Positions 57,401-60,400 of a DNA stretch of 64,000 nt are shown piece by piece. A model generated the notes under the pieces. That model saw nothing but the letters and a program-made list of their open reading frames with translations. It had not been told where the DNA came from and searched no databases. The translations under genes were made by a program, and so were the position numbers. Positions within the stretch are counted from its first letter, which is position 1, and each line of letters opens with the position of its first letter. Origin of the DNA: Epiperipatus broadwayi (Eukaryota > Onychophora > Udeonychophora > Euonychophora > Peripatidae); the NCBI GenBank assembly GCA_028023455.1, contig JAQFVV010012530.1:1428001-1492000 (forward strand), given 5' to 3'.

Positions 57401-60400
57401 AATTTCATTCATTGTTTCCATTCATATTAATAATCTGATAAAGTATTTGTACTTATTATATTTTTTCAACTTATGATTATCAATCTTTATTTTCTTCTAT
57501 GAAAGTCCATTAGACTTTTTAATGTTTATTTTTAATCCTGTTTTTTATTTTTTACTTTTATCTGATAACTATTGCCATATTTCTTGCAGCTCTGAAGTAT
57601 TATTTACAAAAAAACTCATTATCTACATAATCTAGATGATTTAAATAATCTCTATTTATTTTTACTTACTAAGCTTCCCATTTTAATCCACAAAAAACTT
57701 CTTGTAAAAACTGCTGTAAAAGTTTTGGAGATATGGAATTATTTTGACGTATATTTTTCTAAATGTTAATCTATTTAGTATACATGATCTAATCACCACT
57801 TTGCATTTTGATAAAGATTCTTCAGAATATAACAATATCCTGGTTATATTTGATGATCCAAAGCTTTCATCATTATGGAATGCATTGTTAAAAATATATT
57901 TCAGAACCTTTCCTAAATATTATTCTTCCTCAAAAAAACAAACTAAGTGAAAGATATGTATATTAAAATTATGTGAAAAAATAAAAATATTAAAAAAAAA
58001 TAGAGAAAATCGAATATTAATTAAATAAAATATTTAATCGAAATATTGTAACAGGAACTAATTGTAGAAAGTATGTAAATAATATTTGTCTAAATCGCAT
58101 GTTGTTAATAAATTGGTAATAATTGAAAGTTTGCAAGTCTTTCACATGCGCAATTATCTCTCAGACAGCCAATCAGATTTTAAACAGCTGTCTTAAGAGC
58201 GATCAGGCTTCGACACACGACAGAGATTTTGACAAGAAAAGGATGATACCAACCTTTTCTCAACTTAACTATTAATATATATAAGCCAGTCTTAAGCATC
58301 TTGCAAACTTTCAATTATTACCAATTTATTAACAACATGCGATTTAGACAAATATTATTTATATATGTTGCTGATAAATTATATTAACATCTAGAAAATT
58401 GCGGTGTAGTAAATCTGAGATTTCGCGCCGTAATATCTTAAATTAATAACACAATGAATGATAAGTGTATATGTTTATATATTCAGGTTTTCAGGCCAAG
58501 ATGCTTAAGACTGGCTTATATATATAAAGAGTTAAGTTGAGAAAAGGTTGGTATCATCCTTTTCTTGTCAAAATCTCTGTCGTGGGTCAAATCTGATCAC
58601 TCTTAAGACAGCTGTTTAAAATCTGATTGGCTGTCTGAGAGATAATTGCACATGTGAAAGACTTGCAAACTTTCAATTATTACTAATTGCAAAAAGATAA
58701 AAGGAAAAATTCAATTAGTTTCAGCTAACTACTAATTGAAGTTACAGTAAAGTTTGAACTGATAAAACTCTCCACTCGGATCCTTGTTAAATATATTATT
58801 ACTCCAGAAAACAAGAGAAAAAATGTATAAAAAGACTGGAACAGAAAAAGGAGTGCCTTTTTTTCCATCTTCATCATTTCAGGTCAACTGGGATTCACAT
58901 GGGGAAGAAACGACAGGGGACATCTTATTACTCATGATCTCAGCTCCTAAAGCTACACAAGCTGATTAGGATTAAAATATATCACCTCAATCTTCTTATG
59001 ATTTTAAAATGCATCAAGAGCCTGCAGGATTAAAAGACTTTAATCATGGCAAAGGTAATGTATTGCCTTCTATTTGTTATTTAGCTACATGAGTATGTAT
59101 TAAACGAAAATGACTAATATACCAAACCAATGGAGTGGAGATTTGTAATTTGTATTAAAATTCATAAAGAAATTGACCCGCTGTGGATTTTTATTTCTTT
59201 TGTGTTCTAGAGAAAATTAATTCTTAAAATAATTTGTTTTTACCTGACGCAGTCAACATGAAAGGAAATATACTGTGGCCTAAAGCAAATACATTGTGGC
59301 AGAGACTACATAAGGATCATGTTAGTCCTATCAATGAAAAAATACTATTTAGTACTAGTGGACACATACTCTAAATAGGCATAGTACCACATTGTTAAAA
59401 AGACTAATGCGAGTGAAACAATAGGTTAAATACTATTTTTTCTTGCCAGGGATTACGAGAAATAATTGTTTCAGATAATGATGTGAACTTTACTGCTTAA
59501 AAGATGGAAGATTATTTTATAAATAAAGGAATCAAACACATCCATGCACCCCCTACCATCCCGAATCTAACAGCCTAGCTGAAAAGGCTGTTCAACAAAT
59601 TAAAAAAAGCTTCAAGAAAATCTGCTAGTAACAACATGCAAGAAATTGTACATGACACAATGCTTCATCAACATTCCATGCTATCGATGGTTACAAATAA
59701 ATCCCTGACTGAGTTGCTGATGGGCAGGAAATTGTGTATTAAACTTGCAATGTTCATCCCCAAAATGGATGAATACTCCCACTACAATGGTGACGACAAC
59801 ACGTTTCAAATAGGTGAACTGAATTGAAGGGATAATCACCAGTAAATTATCCAGACACATAGTAACCATTCAAATACAAAACAAAAAGGCATATTGGAAG
59901 CATATAAAGCATGTTCATCGTTGAGTCACAGAAGACATCCAGTTTCCAATGGCAATACTACCAAATAGTAAAGAGTCAGCGAAACTGAGTGGAAAACAAG
60001 AAAGAGTGAATGCAAAACTAGCCGTTGAAATTCAAGAGGATCTACAGCTTCACTTAGAATATAAAGAAGCTGAACCAGAAACTGAGATAGAATCCAGGGA
60101 AAGGCAAAGATCGCCCAGTCCCCAACATATAAAATGTAAGCCAGAAAAATTACAGGATTATATTTAATACCATACAAATCTGTTTTCTGGAGTAAGGAGA
60201 GGGTTATTGAAATGTATTTATATTAAAATTATATGAAGAGATAAAAATAATATTAAAAAGAAATAAAGTAAAATCAAATATTAATTAAATAAAATATTTA
60301 ATCAAAATATTGTAACAGAAAATAATTACGGAAAGAATAAAGTAAAATCAGATAATGGAGAAAAATCAATTAATACCAGCTATCTACTAATTGAAATTGT

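Noticed and set aside
59636-59827. 63-codon frame as an independent gene
   Set aside because: It is the C-terminal part of the gypsy-3 integrase remnant.
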